Shown piece after piece: positions 25,810 to 33,334 of a stretch of DNA of 64,000 nucleotides. Within the stretch, counting starts at the first letter, position 1; every line of letters begins with the position of its first letter. A program made the translations under genes and the position numbers. The stretch lies in assembly GCF_028617075.1 (NCBI RefSeq), contig NZ_JAQKGV010000001.1, forward strand, positions 62,001 through 126,000, given 5' to 3'. Under the pieces are notes generated by a model, which saw nothing but the letters and a program-made list of their open reading frames with translations, had not been told where the DNA came from and did not search any database. The stretch comes from Rubrobacter calidifluminis. Lineage in GTDB: Bacteria > Actinomycetota > Rubrobacteria > Rubrobacterales > Rubrobacteraceae.

Positions 25810-26562
25810 CTACCTGCCGTGCTCCCGGATGAAGTCCGCCGCAAGCTCCGCTATGCGGGGTGCGTCGTTGTCCAGGGTGGCGACGTGGTAGGAGTCCTCG
25901 AGCCGGACCAGCTCCTTGTGCTCGCTGCCGACCTTCTCCAGAAAGTATGGGCCGTTGTCGGGTGGGACGACGTGGTCCTCGGTCGACTGCAGGATGAGCG
26001 CCGGGCAGCGCACCTCCGGCAGCAGGTCGTCGGTTGCGCGCATGAGCGCCATGAGCTCCTTCATCGCCGGGACGGGCATCTCGTCGTAGACGAGCTCCTC
26101 CACCCCCGCCTTCTTTATGTCCGAGCCCACCCCCGGCAGCGTCGGCGGGGCGTCGGGGGAGAGGACGATCCTGGCAAGCTCGGGGTTTCCGAGGAAGACG
26201 CAGCCGTTTATCGGGATCACGCCGCGCACCACCTCGGGGTGCGTCGCGCCGAGGTAGAGCGAGAGCGTCCCGCCCATCGAGAGCCCGCAGACGAAGACCG
26301 CACGGGTACGCTCCTCCATCCAGGCCAGGCCTTCCTCAAGCGAAGAGATCCAATCCTGCGCCGTACTTTCTGCCATCTCCGAGACGCTCGTCCCGTGACC
26401 GGCGAGCCGCGGTCCCTCGACCGTGAATCCCTCGCGGGCGAGGGCCTCCCCGAGCGGGCGGACGCTCTGGGTCGTTCCGGTGAACCCGTGCGAGACGAGG
26501 ACGCCGACATCGCCACCCTCGAAGCGGAAGGGCTCCGCACCTTCCATGACCCTTTCGGACAT
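25810..26562 (-). CDS. Alpha/beta hydrolase, carboxylesterase/monoacylglycerol lipase type
   Basis: A 250-aa cytosolic hydrolase. The oxyanion region is VLVSHGFTGTTQS and the nucleophile elbow FVCGLSMGGTLSLYL. The acid is in ALILQSTEDHVVPP and the His in DSYHVATLDNDA. This arrangement matches Est30-like carboxylesterases. ATG 26562 has GAGGAGG 6 nt upstream. It lies 11 nt after the metE-like gene, so it is the last gene of the riboswitch-led operon. No role in methionine metabolism is known for this family. Confidence 0.85.
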   Translation of the reverse strand: MSERVMEGAEPFRFEGGDVGVLVSHGFTGTTQSVRPLGEALAREGFTVEGPRLAGHGTSVSEMAESTAQDWISSLEEGLAWMEERTRAVFVCGLSMGGTLSLYLGATHPEVVRGVIPINGCVFLGNPELARIVLSPDAPPTLPGVGSDIKKAGVEELVYDEMPVPAMKELMALMRATDDLLPEVRCPALILQSTEDHVVPPDNGPYFLEKVGSEHKELVRLEDSYHVATLDNDAPRIAELAADFIREHGR

Positions 26563-26573
26563 TTGTTCCCTCC

Positions 26574-27728
26574 TCAGGAGCCGTTTATCGCGCGCTCGGC
26601 GAGCCGGGCGCCTTCGACCATGTTGGAGAGCTTCTCGTAGGCCACCTCCCAGGTGCGGGTCCTGAGGCCGCAGTCGGGGTTGACCTCGATGCGCTCCGGG
26701 CCGAGGACGTCGGCGGCGTGGAGGATGCGGTCGCGCACGAGCTCCGCAGGCTCGATGAAGTTCGTGTGGATGTCCAGGACCCCTAGCCCGATCCTGCCAT
26801 CCCAGGCACTCTCGGCGAACTTCTCCAGGATGGCGTAGCCGGGTCTGTCTTCTTGTTTCCTGCCCGGCTCGCGCGAGTCGCGGTTTGCGAACTCGAGCTG
26901 CAGCTCGTAGCAGTCCACGAGATCCTCGATATGAGGGAAGAGGCAGGCGTAGTCCGAGAAGCAGATGTGCATGCTCGTCCGGGCGTCTATCCCCTCGCGG
27001 GTCGCGTTGAAGGTCTCCACGACGAGCGGGACCTCCTCCGGGCGGGTGGTGGCGGCGGGCTCGTCTATCTGCACCCACCCCGCTCCGGCCTCGACGAGCC
27101 CCTCGACGTTGGGCCGTATCACCTCGCGCGCGACGTCGAGCCCGAACGCCCGGCGCGCCTCGGCCCGCCGGCTGGCGGAGGCCCCGAGCATGCTGCCCGC
27201 GGCGTAGTACTCGTCGTAGGACCAGTCCAGGATGGTGTAAGCCCCGGTGAAGGGTACCTTGACCACCCTGTCGGTGTGCTCGCGCACGAAGAGGAACTCC
27301 TCCAGGTCGTAGGGGGATTCCACCCTCGGGCGCTCGACGACGGCGGCCTTGGTGTAGTACTTGTTGTCGAAGGAGCGGACCGTGCCCCGGCTCTCGAAGC
27401 CGCGGGCGTGGCGCGCGACGTGGTCGTACATCTCGCTGCGGCGCTGCTCGCCGTCGTAGACGACGTCGAGACCCGCGCTCTCAAGCAGCCGTATCGCGTA
27501 CAGCGCGGCGAAGTCCTGTATCTCGGCCCTCTCCTCTTTGGTGAAGCCCTCACCCTTCGCGAGGAGTTCGAACAGGCGCTCCCGCCCCTCGACCCCGAGG
27601 CGTTCCCCCCACCGGCGGGCCTCCTCGACGTCTTCGCTCCCGACCGGACGGCCGGAGACGGACTTCACCCGCCAGCCCGGCTTGGCGAGGCTCCCTATCT
27701 CGCGGGTGGTGAAGCGGATCTCGCTCAT
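26574..27728 (-). CDS. Cobalamin-independent methionine synthase catalytic domain protein (core MetE)
   Basis: A 384-aa protein equivalent to the C-terminal half of MetE, without the usual N-terminal domain. The zinc ligands expected to bind homocysteine thiolate are present: His and Cys in SMHICFSDY, Glu in ELQLEFANRD, Cys in VNPDCGLRTR. Also seen are VVYDGEQRRSEMYDH, VPFTGAYTILDW and WVQIDEPAATT. It starts 4 nt after the second MetE-like gene, with SD-like AGGA in that gene's end. Core MetE proteins of known families take methyl groups from corrinoids or other donors. The donor here is unresolved. Confidence 0.88.
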   Translation of the reverse strand: MSEIRFTTREIGSLAKPGWRVKSVSGRPVGSEDVEEARRWGERLGVEGRERLFELLAKGEGFTKEERAEIQDFAALYAIRLLESAGLDVVYDGEQRRSEMYDHVARHARGFESRGTVRSFDNKYYTKAAVVERPRVESPYDLEEFLFVREHTDRVVKVPFTGAYTILDWSYDEYYAAGSMLGASASRRAEARRAFGLDVAREVIRPNVEGLVEAGAGWVQIDEPAATTRPEEVPLVVETFNATREGIDARTSMHICFSDYACLFPHIEDLVDCYELQLEFANRDSREPGRKQEDRPGYAILEKFAESAWDGRIGLGVLDIHTNFIEPAELVRDRILHAADVLGPERIEVNPDCGLRTRTWEVAYEKLSNMVEGARLAERAINGS

Positions 27729-27732
27729 CTTC

Positions 27733-28668
27733 CTAACGTTCCTCCTTCGTGATCCTCGCGGCCTCTCCGAGGAGGGCCAGCTTCTGGCGGGCGATCTTCT
27801 CCGGCACGAACTGCAGGTCCCCGTTCGGGACCAGGTGCAGCTCCGCCCCTTCCTCCAGCTCTCCGAGCAGCTCCGCGGCGAACCGGGCGATCTCCTGCGG
27901 CTTCTCCAGGAGCGAGTTGCGGGAGTCTATGACCCCGGCCAAGAGCGTCTTCGGGAACGGGCGCGGCAGCGCCTCGACGTCGGTCGCGTAGAAATCCACC
28001 CCGATCGCGGCGACATCGAGCTCCACCAGCTCGCCGAGAACCTCCCCCGCGTCCCCGAACGGGAGCTGCAGCGCGAGCGGCAGGGGGCTCTCGAGGGCGT
28101 CCAGCGCCCGGCTCAGGGGGGAGACGTCGACGTTCCCGCCGAAGAGCGCGGCCTCCTGCAGCACGACGAGCGCGCATCCCCTCTGCGCGAGGTGCCTGAT
28201 CTGGGGCCCTATGACGTTCGCCGCGATCTCCTCGGCCTCGATCCCCCCCGTGGAGAGGGCGGCGAAGGAGTGGGGGGAGGGGAGCGTCGCCACCCATTCC
28301 CCGGCGGGGAGCCTGGAGAACGCGAAGTAGGGCTCGCCGAGCGGCTCGGCGAGGCGCACCCTGCCGCCGGCGGGAGAGGGTGCTCGGAAGAACGTGTTGG
28401 TGTTCAGGAAACGGGTGAGGGGACCCGGCTCGATACCCTCCGAGGCCTCGGCGAACGGGCGGAAGATGTCCTGCCAGACGAGGAGCCCGTCCGAGACGTA
28501 GTCCAGCCCGGCCTCCCGCTGCGCCTCGAGGAGGCGCCCGAGGTCTTCTTCCCTCCTTCTCTCTACCTCTTTCTCCGTCGTCCGCTTCCTCTCCAGATCC
28601 CGGGTGGCCTGCACCAGCTCCTCGGAGCGGGCGTAGATCCCGGGCGCGTAGGCTTTCGTCTGCGGCAT
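27733..28668 (-). CDS. Second MetE-like TIM-barrel protein lacking zinc ligands
   Basis: A 311-aa protein with MetE-type barrel landmarks: AQREAGLDYVSDGLLVWQDI, RFLNTNTFFRAP, TLPSPHSFAALSTGG, ALVVLQEAALFGG, AGVIDSRNSLLEKP and LVPNGDLQFVPEKIARQKL. The zinc sites of active MetE are not preserved: the H-x-C strand reads LALQLPFGD and the final NPDCGL site reads VPNGDLQF. It therefore resembles the catalytically silent N-terminal half of full MetE, which helps bind folate. ATG 28668 has AAGGAGAGGAG upstream. Adjacent to core metE, so the two may work as one split enzyme (inference). Confidence 0.72.
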   Translation of the reverse strand: MPQTKAYAPGIYARSEELVQATRDLERKRTTEKEVERRREEDLGRLLEAQREAGLDYVSDGLLVWQDIFRPFAEASEGIEPGPLTRFLNTNTFFRAPSPAGGRVRLAEPLGEPYFAFSRLPAGEWVATLPSPHSFAALSTGGIEAEEIAANVIGPQIRHLAQRGCALVVLQEAALFGGNVDVSPLSRALDALESPLPLALQLPFGDAGEVLGELVELDVAAIGVDFYATDVEALPRPFPKTLLAGVIDSRNSLLEKPQEIARFAAELLGELEEGAELHLVPNGDLQFVPEKIARQKLALLGEAARITKEER

Positions 28669-28686
28669 CTCCTCTCCTTCCCTTTT

Positions 28687-30537
28687 CTAACTGCGCGAGT
28701 GGGGCCTCTGTGCGGCCTCCATGACCGCCGCGGCGAGCTCCGGCGCGCCCGCCGGGGGCATTATGTACGCTCCGGAGACGAGATGCTGCGTCCGGGAGAG
28801 GATCTCCTGCGCGACCTCGACCCCGTAGAGCGGGGCATCCTCGGGGGAGAGGTCCGCCAGGCGGCGGCGGATGCGTTCGGGGATGCTGATGCCCGGCACC
28901 TCGTGGTGCAAGAACTCCGCCTGCCGGGCGCTCCTCAGCGGCAGGAGCCCGAGGAGGAGCCTCACCCTCTCGTCCCCTATCTCCTCCAGCGCCCGCTCGA
29001 GCGCCCCGACCTCGAAGACCGGCTGGGTCCAGAAGGCGTGCGCCCCCGCCTCGAGCTTGCGCCGGAGCCGCTCGACCTCCGAGCGCAGATCCTCCGCCGT
29101 CGGGTTGAAGGCCGCCCCGATGAGGAAGCCCGGCGCCCGTCCGACCGAGTTGCCCGCGAGATCCTCCCCCGCGTTCATCCTGGAGAGGATGTGGATCAGG
29201 CCGATCGAATCCGTGTCGAAGACGCTCGTGGCTTCGGGGTAGTCCCCGATCTGGGCCGGGTCACCCGTGACGGCGAGGATGTTCTTCACCCCGAGGGCAG
29301 CGGCCCCGAGCAGGTCGGCCTGCAGCCCGAGGATGTTGCGGTCGCGGCAGGAGATGTGCGCGACGACCTCTATGCCGGCCTCCTCCTGCACCACCTTCGC
29401 CGCCGCCACCGGGTGCATCCTCAGGCGCGCCCGGGCCCCGTCGGAGATGTCTATCGCGTCCGCCCCCCTCTCCTTCAGGAGGCGAGCGGCCTCGACGACG
29501 CCGGAGACGTCGTTCCCGCGCGGGAGGTCGACCTCGACGGCGATCGCGAAGCCTTCTTCCAGCCTCTCGGCGAGCCGGGTGGCTGGCCCCGATCTCACCG
29601 TCCCGTCGTCGGACCTCTTCGCCGCGGCCTGCGGGCGGGTCGTCCTACGCTCCGGTACGAAGTCTTCGAGCGCCCGGGCTAGGGCGGCTATGTGCTTCGG
29701 GGTGGTGCCGCAGCAGCCACCGATGAGGCGGGCCCCGGCGGCGGCGAGGGTCAGCCCGCGGGCGGCGAAGTGCTCGACGTCTTGGGTGTAGCGCACCCGG
29801 CCGTCGACGAGCTGCGGCAGTCCGGGGGTGGGGTAGGCGGCGATCGGGCCGGCGACGGCGGACATCTGCTCGACGATCCCGGCCATCCGCTGCGGGCCGA
29901 CGGTGCAGTTGGCCCCGACGAGGTCCACCCCCCACGAAGAGAGCTCGCGCGCGACCCGCTCGGGGAGTCCTTCGGCGAGCGTCTCCCCGTCCTCGACGAA
30001 GGTCTTGGAGGCGATGATGGGAACGCCGAAGGCGCGGATCGCCTCGTAGGCCAGGCGCAGCTCCCGCAGGTCGGTGAAGGTCTCCAGGATCAGGGCGTCC
30101 GCCCCTCCTTCGAGGAGCGCCTCGGCCTGCTCGGCGAACGTCTCCCTGGCCTCCTCCGGAGTCAGGCTCCCCACCGGAGCGAGCGGCCTCCCGAGCGGGC
30201 CTATCGCGCCGAGTACCAGCACCTCTGTGGAGGTCTCTCCGGCGGCCTCTTTCGCGAGAGCGGCCCCGGAGGTGTTTATCTCGCGCACCCTGTCCTCCAG
30301 GGCGTGCTCGGCGAGCTTGAGACGGCTCGCGGCGAACGTGTTCGTCTCTATCGCCCGGGCCCCGGCGCGCACGTACTCCTCGTGCGCCCTTCGGACGAGA
30401 TCCGGATGTGTGAGGTTCGCCCGGGCGTAGGGATGCCCGTAGCCCACGCCACGTTCCGCCAGAAGGGTCCCCATCGCGCCGTCGCCGACGAGGACCCGAC
30501 CGTCGAGATACTCTCTGAGGTTCTTATCCAAATCCAC
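28687..30537 (-). CDS. Bifunctional homocysteine S-methyltransferase / 5,10-methylene-THF reductase
   Basis: A 616-aa fusion, as in YitJ-type proteins. The N-terminal Hcy-methyltransferase barrel (about 1-290) starts VLVGDGAMGTLLAERG. Its zinc cysteines are in LVGANCTVGP and LIGGCCGTTPKHIA. The C-terminal MTHFR barrel (about 320-600) contains AIAVEVDLPRGNDVSG, DAIDISDGARARLR and VAHISCRDRNILGLQADLLGA (broken: VAHISCRDRN, ILGLQADLLG), then ILAVTGDP. It could make methyl-THF and methylate homocysteine from a small methyl donor such as S-methylmethionine. GTG 30537 follows AGAGG. First gene of the SAM-riboswitch operon. Confidence 0.9.
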   Translation of the reverse strand: MDLDKNLREYLDGRVLVGDGAMGTLLAERGVGYGHPYARANLTHPDLVRRAHEEYVRAGARAIETNTFAASRLKLAEHALEDRVREINTSGAALAKEAAGETSTEVLVLGAIGPLGRPLAPVGSLTPEEARETFAEQAEALLEGGADALILETFTDLRELRLAYEAIRAFGVPIIASKTFVEDGETLAEGLPERVARELSSWGVDLVGANCTVGPQRMAGIVEQMSAVAGPIAAYPTPGLPQLVDGRVRYTQDVEHFAARGLTLAAAGARLIGGCCGTTPKHIAALARALEDFVPERRTTRPQAAAKRSDDGTVRSGPATRLAERLEEGFAIAVEVDLPRGNDVSGVVEAARLLKERGADAIDISDGARARLRMHPVAAAKVVQEEAGIEVVAHISCRDRNILGLQADLLGAAALGVKNILAVTGDPAQIGDYPEATSVFDTDSIGLIHILSRMNAGEDLAGNSVGRAPGFLIGAAFNPTAEDLRSEVERLRRKLEAGAHAFWTQPVFEVGALERALEEIGDERVRLLLGLLPLRSARQAEFLHHEVPGISIPERIRRRLADLSPEDAPLYGVEVAQEILSRTQHLVSGAYIMPPAGAPELAAAVMEAAQRPHSRS

Positions 30538-30596
30538 CAGCCTCTCTCCGCTCCGTCGATCTTCGCGCGGAGGAGAGGCCGCGGAAAGCTCTGCGG

Positions 30597-30703
30597 CCCA
30601 TCTCTCGGAGGCTCCTCCGCGGGAATTGGCACCTGGCGCGGGACTTTCCGCCCGCCGGTTGCCGCGGCTTCACAGGGCCCGTCCCTCCACCGCTCTGGAT
30701 GGG
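30597..30703 (-). ncRNA. SAM-I (S-box) riboswitch
   Basis: Read on the minus strand, conserved S-box segments occur in order: CCAGAGCGGTGGAGGGAC, GGGCCCTGTGAAGCC, CGGCAACC, AGGTGCCAATTCC and a closing GAGAGATGGG that pairs with CCCATCC to form P1. Binding of S-adenosylmethionine should turn the operon off. Downstream, CCTCTCCTCCGC can pair with GCGGAGAGAGG (one bulged C), and the latter holds the SD of the methyltransferase/MTHFR gene. No U-tract follows, so control is probably translational. Boundaries are by eye. Confidence 0.92.
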
Positions 30704-30712
30704 CTGGCGGGA

Positions 30713-30741
30713 ATTACACCACGATCATGATGGCGTTGCAA
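30713..30741 (-). promoter_or_regulatory. Promoter of the SAM-riboswitch operon
   Basis: On the minus strand: -35 TTGCAA (complement of 30736-30741), 17-bp spacer, -10 TGTAAT (complement of 30713-30718). The predicted start near 30706 falls 3 nt before the riboswitch. The -35 box lies inside the 3' end of crtB. Confidence 0.6.
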
Positions 30742-31681
30742 TCGCCGCGCCGCCGGGCAACGGGAGGCGGGCGACGAGCTCGGAGGGGTTGCGGGCGGCG
30801 CAGGAGGCGGCAACGGCGAGCTTGCGGGGGAGCGGGGTGTCGGGCCGGCGGGAGAAGACGTCGTAGCCGGCCTCCTCTATCCGCTCCAGGATCTCCGAAT
30901 AGAGCCTGCGGGCGACGATGACCGGGAAGCGGCTGCCGCGGGGTATGTAGCGCATCCCCTCGTCGGCGAGGGCGTAGATGCGCCGGGTGCGTCCTATCTC
31001 GAAGCGCATGAGCGCCACGAAACGCTCGTCGATCACGCCGCGGGCGAGGTCGTCCTCCGTGTATCCGAAGCGCTCGAGGTCTTCGAGGGGGATGTAGATC
31101 CTGCCCCGTTCCCAGTCCTCCCCGATGTCGCGCAGGAAGTTCGAGAGTTGCATCGCCACCCCGAGCGCACCGGCCGGCCGGCGCGCCCGCCCGTCGACCA
31201 CGCCCATGATGCGGCACATCATGAGCCCGACGACCGCGGCGCTCCCGTAGACGTACTCTTCGAGGGCTTCGTAGGTCGGGTAGCGGGAGATGCTGGTGTC
31301 CATCTTCATGCTCTTCATGAAAGATCCCACGTCGGCGGTATCTATGCCGCAGCACCTCGCCGTGTCCGCGAAGGCTCTGATTACGGGATCCCCGGTACCT
31401 CCGCCACAGATGGCATCGAGCGTCTCCCGCTCGAGATCCTCCAGCGCGGCGAGCTGCTCCTGTGGGGTGCTTTTGCCGGGGTTGTCCACGATCTCGTCGG
31501 CGCAGCGCATGAACGCGTAGAGGGCCTGCACCCGCGGGCGCACCTCCCGCGGGAACAGGCGGGTCGAGACGTAGTAGGTCTTGCTGTAGGCCTTCTGTAT
31601 CCTGCGGCAGAGTTCGTAGCAGGCGTCCAGGTCGTCGAGGCCGCCGGCGTCCATGCCGTAGCTCTCAGGATCGATCCTCAC
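30725..31681 (-). CDS. crtB: Phytoene synthase
   Basis: Head-to-head condensation of two geranylgeranyl diphosphates to phytoene, the first committed carotenoid step; 318 aa. The two Asp-rich Mg sites are in MRCADEIVDNPG and NFLRDIGEDWERGR. KAYSKTYYVSTRLFP near the N-terminus and GVAMQLSNFLRDIGED are typical. The GTG start overlaps the crtI stop by 4 nt. The 3' end contains the -35 element of the downstream methionine operon. Confidence 0.94.
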   Translation of the reverse strand: MRIDPESYGMDAGGLDDLDACYELCRRIQKAYSKTYYVSTRLFPREVRPRVQALYAFMRCADEIVDNPGKSTPQEQLAALEDLERETLDAICGGGTGDPVIRAFADTARCCGIDTADVGSFMKSMKMDTSISRYPTYEALEEYVYGSAAVVGLMMCRIMGVVDGRARRPAGALGVAMQLSNFLRDIGEDWERGRIYIPLEDLERFGYTEDDLARGVIDERFVALMRFEIGRTRRIYALADEGMRYIPRGSRFPVIVARRLYSEILERIEEAGYDVFSRRPDTPLPRKLAVAASCAARNPSELVARLPLPGGAAIATPS

Positions 31682-33183
31682 GAGAGATCCTCCAGGATCT
31701 TCTCCGAGGCGAGCCGGGCTCCGATCACGACGAGGGGAACACCGGTCCCGGGGTGGGTGCTCGCGCCGACGAAGTAGAGCCCCTTTGTGCCCTTCGAGGC
31801 GATGGGCGGCCGGAAGTAGCCCACCTGCAGGATGCCGTGCCCGAGCCCGAAGGCTGCTCCCATCTCGAGGTTGTACTCCTCACGCCAGTCCCGCGGGGTC
31901 CTGACCTCCTCGAAGAGGACGTCCGACCAATGTATCCCGCACCGCTCCTCGAGCAGCGAGTAGACCTTCCCCCGGAATGCCTCACCCTCTCTCTCCCAGT
32001 CCACCCGGCCGCCGAGGTGCGGTACGGGGACGAGCACGAAGAGGCTCTCCATCCCCTCCGGGGCCATCGCGGGTTCGGTGCGCGAGGGGACGACCGCGTA
32101 GAAAGAGGGATCGTCGGGCAGCACGCCCTCTTCGAAGATCTGCTCGAAGTTCTCCCGGTAGCGACCGGAGAGGTAGAAGTTGTGGTGGAGCATGTGGTCG
32201 AGCTTCCTGCCGACGCCGAGGTAGAGCATGAACGCCGAGGCGGTGTACCGGAGTTTCTGCCTGCTCCTCCTGGGCATCCCGAAGTCCCCGTCGGCCCGGC
32301 CTCCGAGGAGCTCGCGGTAGACGTAGGGGAGGTCCGCGTTGGCGAGGACGGCATCGGCGTGGATCCCCTCTCCGCCGGCCCTGACCCCGACCGCCCGGCC
32401 CTTGCGCACGAGTATCTCCTCGACCGGACACCCGAGGTGGAAGTCGACCCCGAGCTCTCTGGCGAGCGTCTCCATCGCCCGGACCAGCTCGTACATCCCC
32501 CCGCGCGGGAACCACAGCCCGTCCTCGGCGATCTCAGTGTAGGGTAGCAGCGAGTAGACCGCCGGGGCCTCGAAGGGGGAGAGCCCCAGGTACATGGTCT
32601 GCAGGCTGAACGCCTGACGCAGCTTCTCGGTGCGGAAGAAGCGCGAGACGGAGCGGTAGTAGTTGCCGAGCGCACCCGTCTTTGCGAGAAGCCGCAGGTT
32701 GCGCGTGCTGAAGAACTCTCCGGCGCTCTCGAAGTCGCGCTCGACGAACTCGCTGCGCCCGAGCCTGTAACGGTGGCAGGAGGTTTCGAGGAAGCGGTAG
32801 AAGCGGGGGGTCACGCCCGGTTCGATGCGCTCCAGCTCGCGGATCATCTCTGGCAAAGTCCGACGCATCGTGATCGAATCACCATCCCCGAAGACGACCC
32901 GGTAGCGGGAGTCGAGGGGGAGAAGCTCGACGTAATCTTCGAGGCTCTCCCCGACCGAGCGGAACAGATCCCGGTAGACGTCGGTCATCAGCAGGAGCGA
33001 GGGCCCGGTGTCGAAGACGAACCCACCCCCCTCCAGCCGCCCCATGCGCCCGCCACTCCGGAGGTTCTTCTCGAAGACCTCGACCTCGAGCCCGCTCCCC
33101 GCGAGCCTTATCGCGGAAGCGAGCCCTCCGACCCCCGCCCCCACGATGAGCACCCTCTTGCCGGACAACCCGCCTCCTACCAT
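31678..33183 (-). CDS. crtI: Phytoene desaturase (CrtI family)
   Basis: FAD-dependent carotenoid desaturase/isomerase, 501 aa. The N-terminal dinucleotide fold reads VLIVGAGVGGLASAIRLAG with the acidic VEVFEKN. Substrate-region motifs RFFRTEKLRQAFSLQTMYLG and the C-terminal GLYFVGASTHPGTGVP are characteristic. The listed start is ATG 33183. An in-frame TTG at 33168 has AGGAGG directly upstream (cggg spacer) and may be the real one, removing five residues. Upstream sequence has a TCGTACGA palindrome (33211-33218) and an ATGTAA direct repeat, possible operators of a pigment regulator. Confidence 0.92.
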   Translation of the reverse strand: MVGGGLSGKRVLIVGAGVGGLASAIRLAGSGLEVEVFEKNLRSGGRMGRLEGGGFVFDTGPSLLLMTDVYRDLFRSVGESLEDYVELLPLDSRYRVVFGDGDSITMRRTLPEMIRELERIEPGVTPRFYRFLETSCHRYRLGRSEFVERDFESAGEFFSTRNLRLLAKTGALGNYYRSVSRFFRTEKLRQAFSLQTMYLGLSPFEAPAVYSLLPYTEIAEDGLWFPRGGMYELVRAMETLARELGVDFHLGCPVEEILVRKGRAVGVRAGGEGIHADAVLANADLPYVYRELLGGRADGDFGMPRRSRQKLRYTASAFMLYLGVGRKLDHMLHHNFYLSGRYRENFEQIFEEGVLPDDPSFYAVVPSRTEPAMAPEGMESLFVLVPVPHLGGRVDWEREGEAFRGKVYSLLEERCGIHWSDVLFEEVRTPRDWREEYNLEMGAAFGLGHGILQVGYFRPPIASKGTKGLYFVGASTHPGTGVPLVVIGARLASEKILEDLS

Positions 33184-33334
33184 GTAAATGTAACTGTTGT
33201 TCTCATATCTCGTACGATACTAACAGGGACGCTGGAAGATACGGTAAGCGCCCTTACAGCCGGCCTCCGGCGGTGGCCGGGGCCCTTGCTGTTGCGCCCC
33301 AACTGTGAGTACGAGGGAGGGGGAAGCTTGGATC
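33184..33334. promoter_or_regulatory. Control region upstream of crtI
   Basis: A 151-bp gap on the crtI side of the hydrolase gene, with an AT-rich patch at 33184-33235. It contains TATCTCGTACGATA (33208-33221), whose centre TCGTACGA is a perfect 8-bp palindrome, and ATGTAAATGTAAC next to the start codon. Minus-strand TATGAG could be a -10. No light- or B12-dependent repressor gene is nearby. Confidence 0.35.

Noticed and set aside
27538-29682. 714-codon open frame on the plus strand
   Set aside because: Antisense to the MetE-like and methyltransferase/MTHFR genes, which carry clear motifs.
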